Shown here: positions 63,580 through 64,000 of the stretch, piece by piece
Layout: each line of letters opens with the position of its first letter
How positions within the stretch are numbered: position 1 is the stretch's first letter
Assembly: GCF_008271465.1 (NCBI RefSeq)
Contig: NZ_VMDU01000012.1
Coordinates: 1 to 64,000 of the forward strand
Reading direction: 5' to 3'
DNA: 64,000 bases
From: Tabrizicola flagellatus
GTDB taxonomy: Bacteria > Pseudomonadota > Alphaproteobacteria > Rhodobacterales > Rhodobacteraceae
Program-made: the position numbers and the translations under genes
Notes under the pieces: model-generated
What the model was told of the DNA's origin: nothing
Databases searched by the model: none
Seen by the model: only the letters and a program-made list of their open reading frames with translations

Positions 63580-64000
63580 CTATTCCGCCGGCTGCGCGCG
63601 GCCCCTGCCCCGCAGCTTTTCCGGCCGATGCTCGGCATACCAGGCGCGGCGCTTCTCGCGCTGCCAGAACCAGGGCTTCGGATGGTCGGCCCGCGTCACC
63701 AGCATGAGGAGCGACGGGATGATGATCAGCGTCAGCACCGTGGCAAAGGCCAGGCCATAGACGATGGCCGACGACAGCGCGATCCACCACTGGGTCGAGG
63801 GTGCGCCGATGGTGACCTCGTGGCTGAGCAGTTCCAGGTTCAGGCCGAAGGCGATGGGCAGCACCCCCAGGATCGCGGTCAGCGCCGTCAGGACCACGGG
63901 GCGGGCGCGTTCGCGGCAGGTCTGGAGGATCGCCTCGATCTTCGGCTTCCCCTCGCGGCGGAGCGTGTCGTAGGTGTCGATCAGCACGATGTTGTTGTTC
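63580..64000 (-). CDS. RND efflux transporter permease, C-terminal end (partial)
   Basis: The last 139 codons or so of an AcrB/MexB-like or heavy-metal-type RND pump; the gene continues beyond the window. NNNIVLIDTYDTLRREGKP, RARPVVLTALTAILGVLPIA and YGLAFATVLTLIIIPSLLML are typical of the last transmembrane spans of this family. The tail after the final span is short and basic. It would export hydrophobic compounds with a periplasmic adaptor and outer-membrane factor not seen here. Confidence 0.9.
   Translation of the reverse strand, partial: NNNIVLIDTYDTLRREGKPKIEAILQTCRERARPVVLTALTAILGVLPIAFGLNLELLSHEVTIGAPSTQWWIALSSAIVYGLAFATVLTLIIIPSLLMLVTRADHPKPWFWQREKRRAWYAEHRPEKLRGRGRAQPAE

Overview
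The window is high-GC DNA from an alphaproteobacterium, most likely a member of the Rhodobacterales (Rhodobacter/Paracoccus relatives). This rests on the ribosomal protein sequences, the FYDLN-acid protein, the TIGR02466-type oxygenase, the UGA/UAA-ended compact operons and sites resembling the Iron-Rhodo-box. No species can be named from sequence alone.

Positions about 2.2-38 kb hold the core translation/transcription supercluster, almost entirely on the minus strand, so it reads right to left: tRNA-Trp, an unknown gene, secE-nusG-rplKA-(structured leader)-rplJL-rpoBC, a DMT-family transporter, rpsL-rpsG-fusA-tuf1-rpsJ-rplCDW, rplB-rpsS-rplV-rpsC-rplP, rpmC-rpsQ-rplNXE-rpsNH-rplFR-rpsE-rpmD, rplO-secY-adk, and rpsM-rpsK-rpoA-rplQ. 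The order is the conserved one, but the cluster is cut into separate transcription units. There are good terminators after rplW, rplP, rpmD, rpoC and rplQ, and -35/-10 promoter candidates with 17-bp spacers before rplB, rpmC, rplO, rpsM, rpsL, secE, tRNA-Trp and tuf2. Two of the breaks carry foreign-looking genes. A plus-strand gene for a secreted protein lies between rplW and rplB. A 2OG-Fe(II) oxygenase-like gene plus a small AT-richer membrane protein lie between rplP and rpmC. Enlarged spacers carry GTAG-flanked REP-type palindromes.

Positions 0.1-2.1 kb, beyond the end of the ribosomal cluster, hold a quorum-sensing cassette: an acyl-homoserine-lactone synthase gene between two LuxR paralogues about 48% identical to each other. 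A perfect inverted repeat of lux-box form overlaps the promoter/translation start of the downstream luxR.

Positions 38-44 kb are an accessory block between tRNA-Trp and the second tuf gene: a CatB-like acetyltransferase, a SAM-dependent methyltransferase, a two-gene GMC/gluconate-dehydrogenase-type oxidoreductase, a glyoxalase-like VOC protein and a ribbon-helix-helix protein. tuf2 encodes the same protein as tuf1, and the DNA is the same except for three bases at the 3' end.

Positions 44-64 kb are mixed-strand metabolism and housekeeping: an orphan cytochrome P450; an iron-regulated-looking pair (secreted unknown plus PiuC-type hydroxylase) behind tandem Iron-Rhodo-box-like sites; parC; SH3-domain, SDR and TerB/DUF533 proteins; a fused 5-oxoprolinase/hydantoinase; the conserved tesA/ybbA/ybbP divergent unit; a methyltransferase; a pirin; a GntR/FCD regulator; a YgjP-type metallopeptidase; a FYDLN-acid protein; tRNA-Ala(GGC); and the 3' end of an RND efflux permease that runs off the window.
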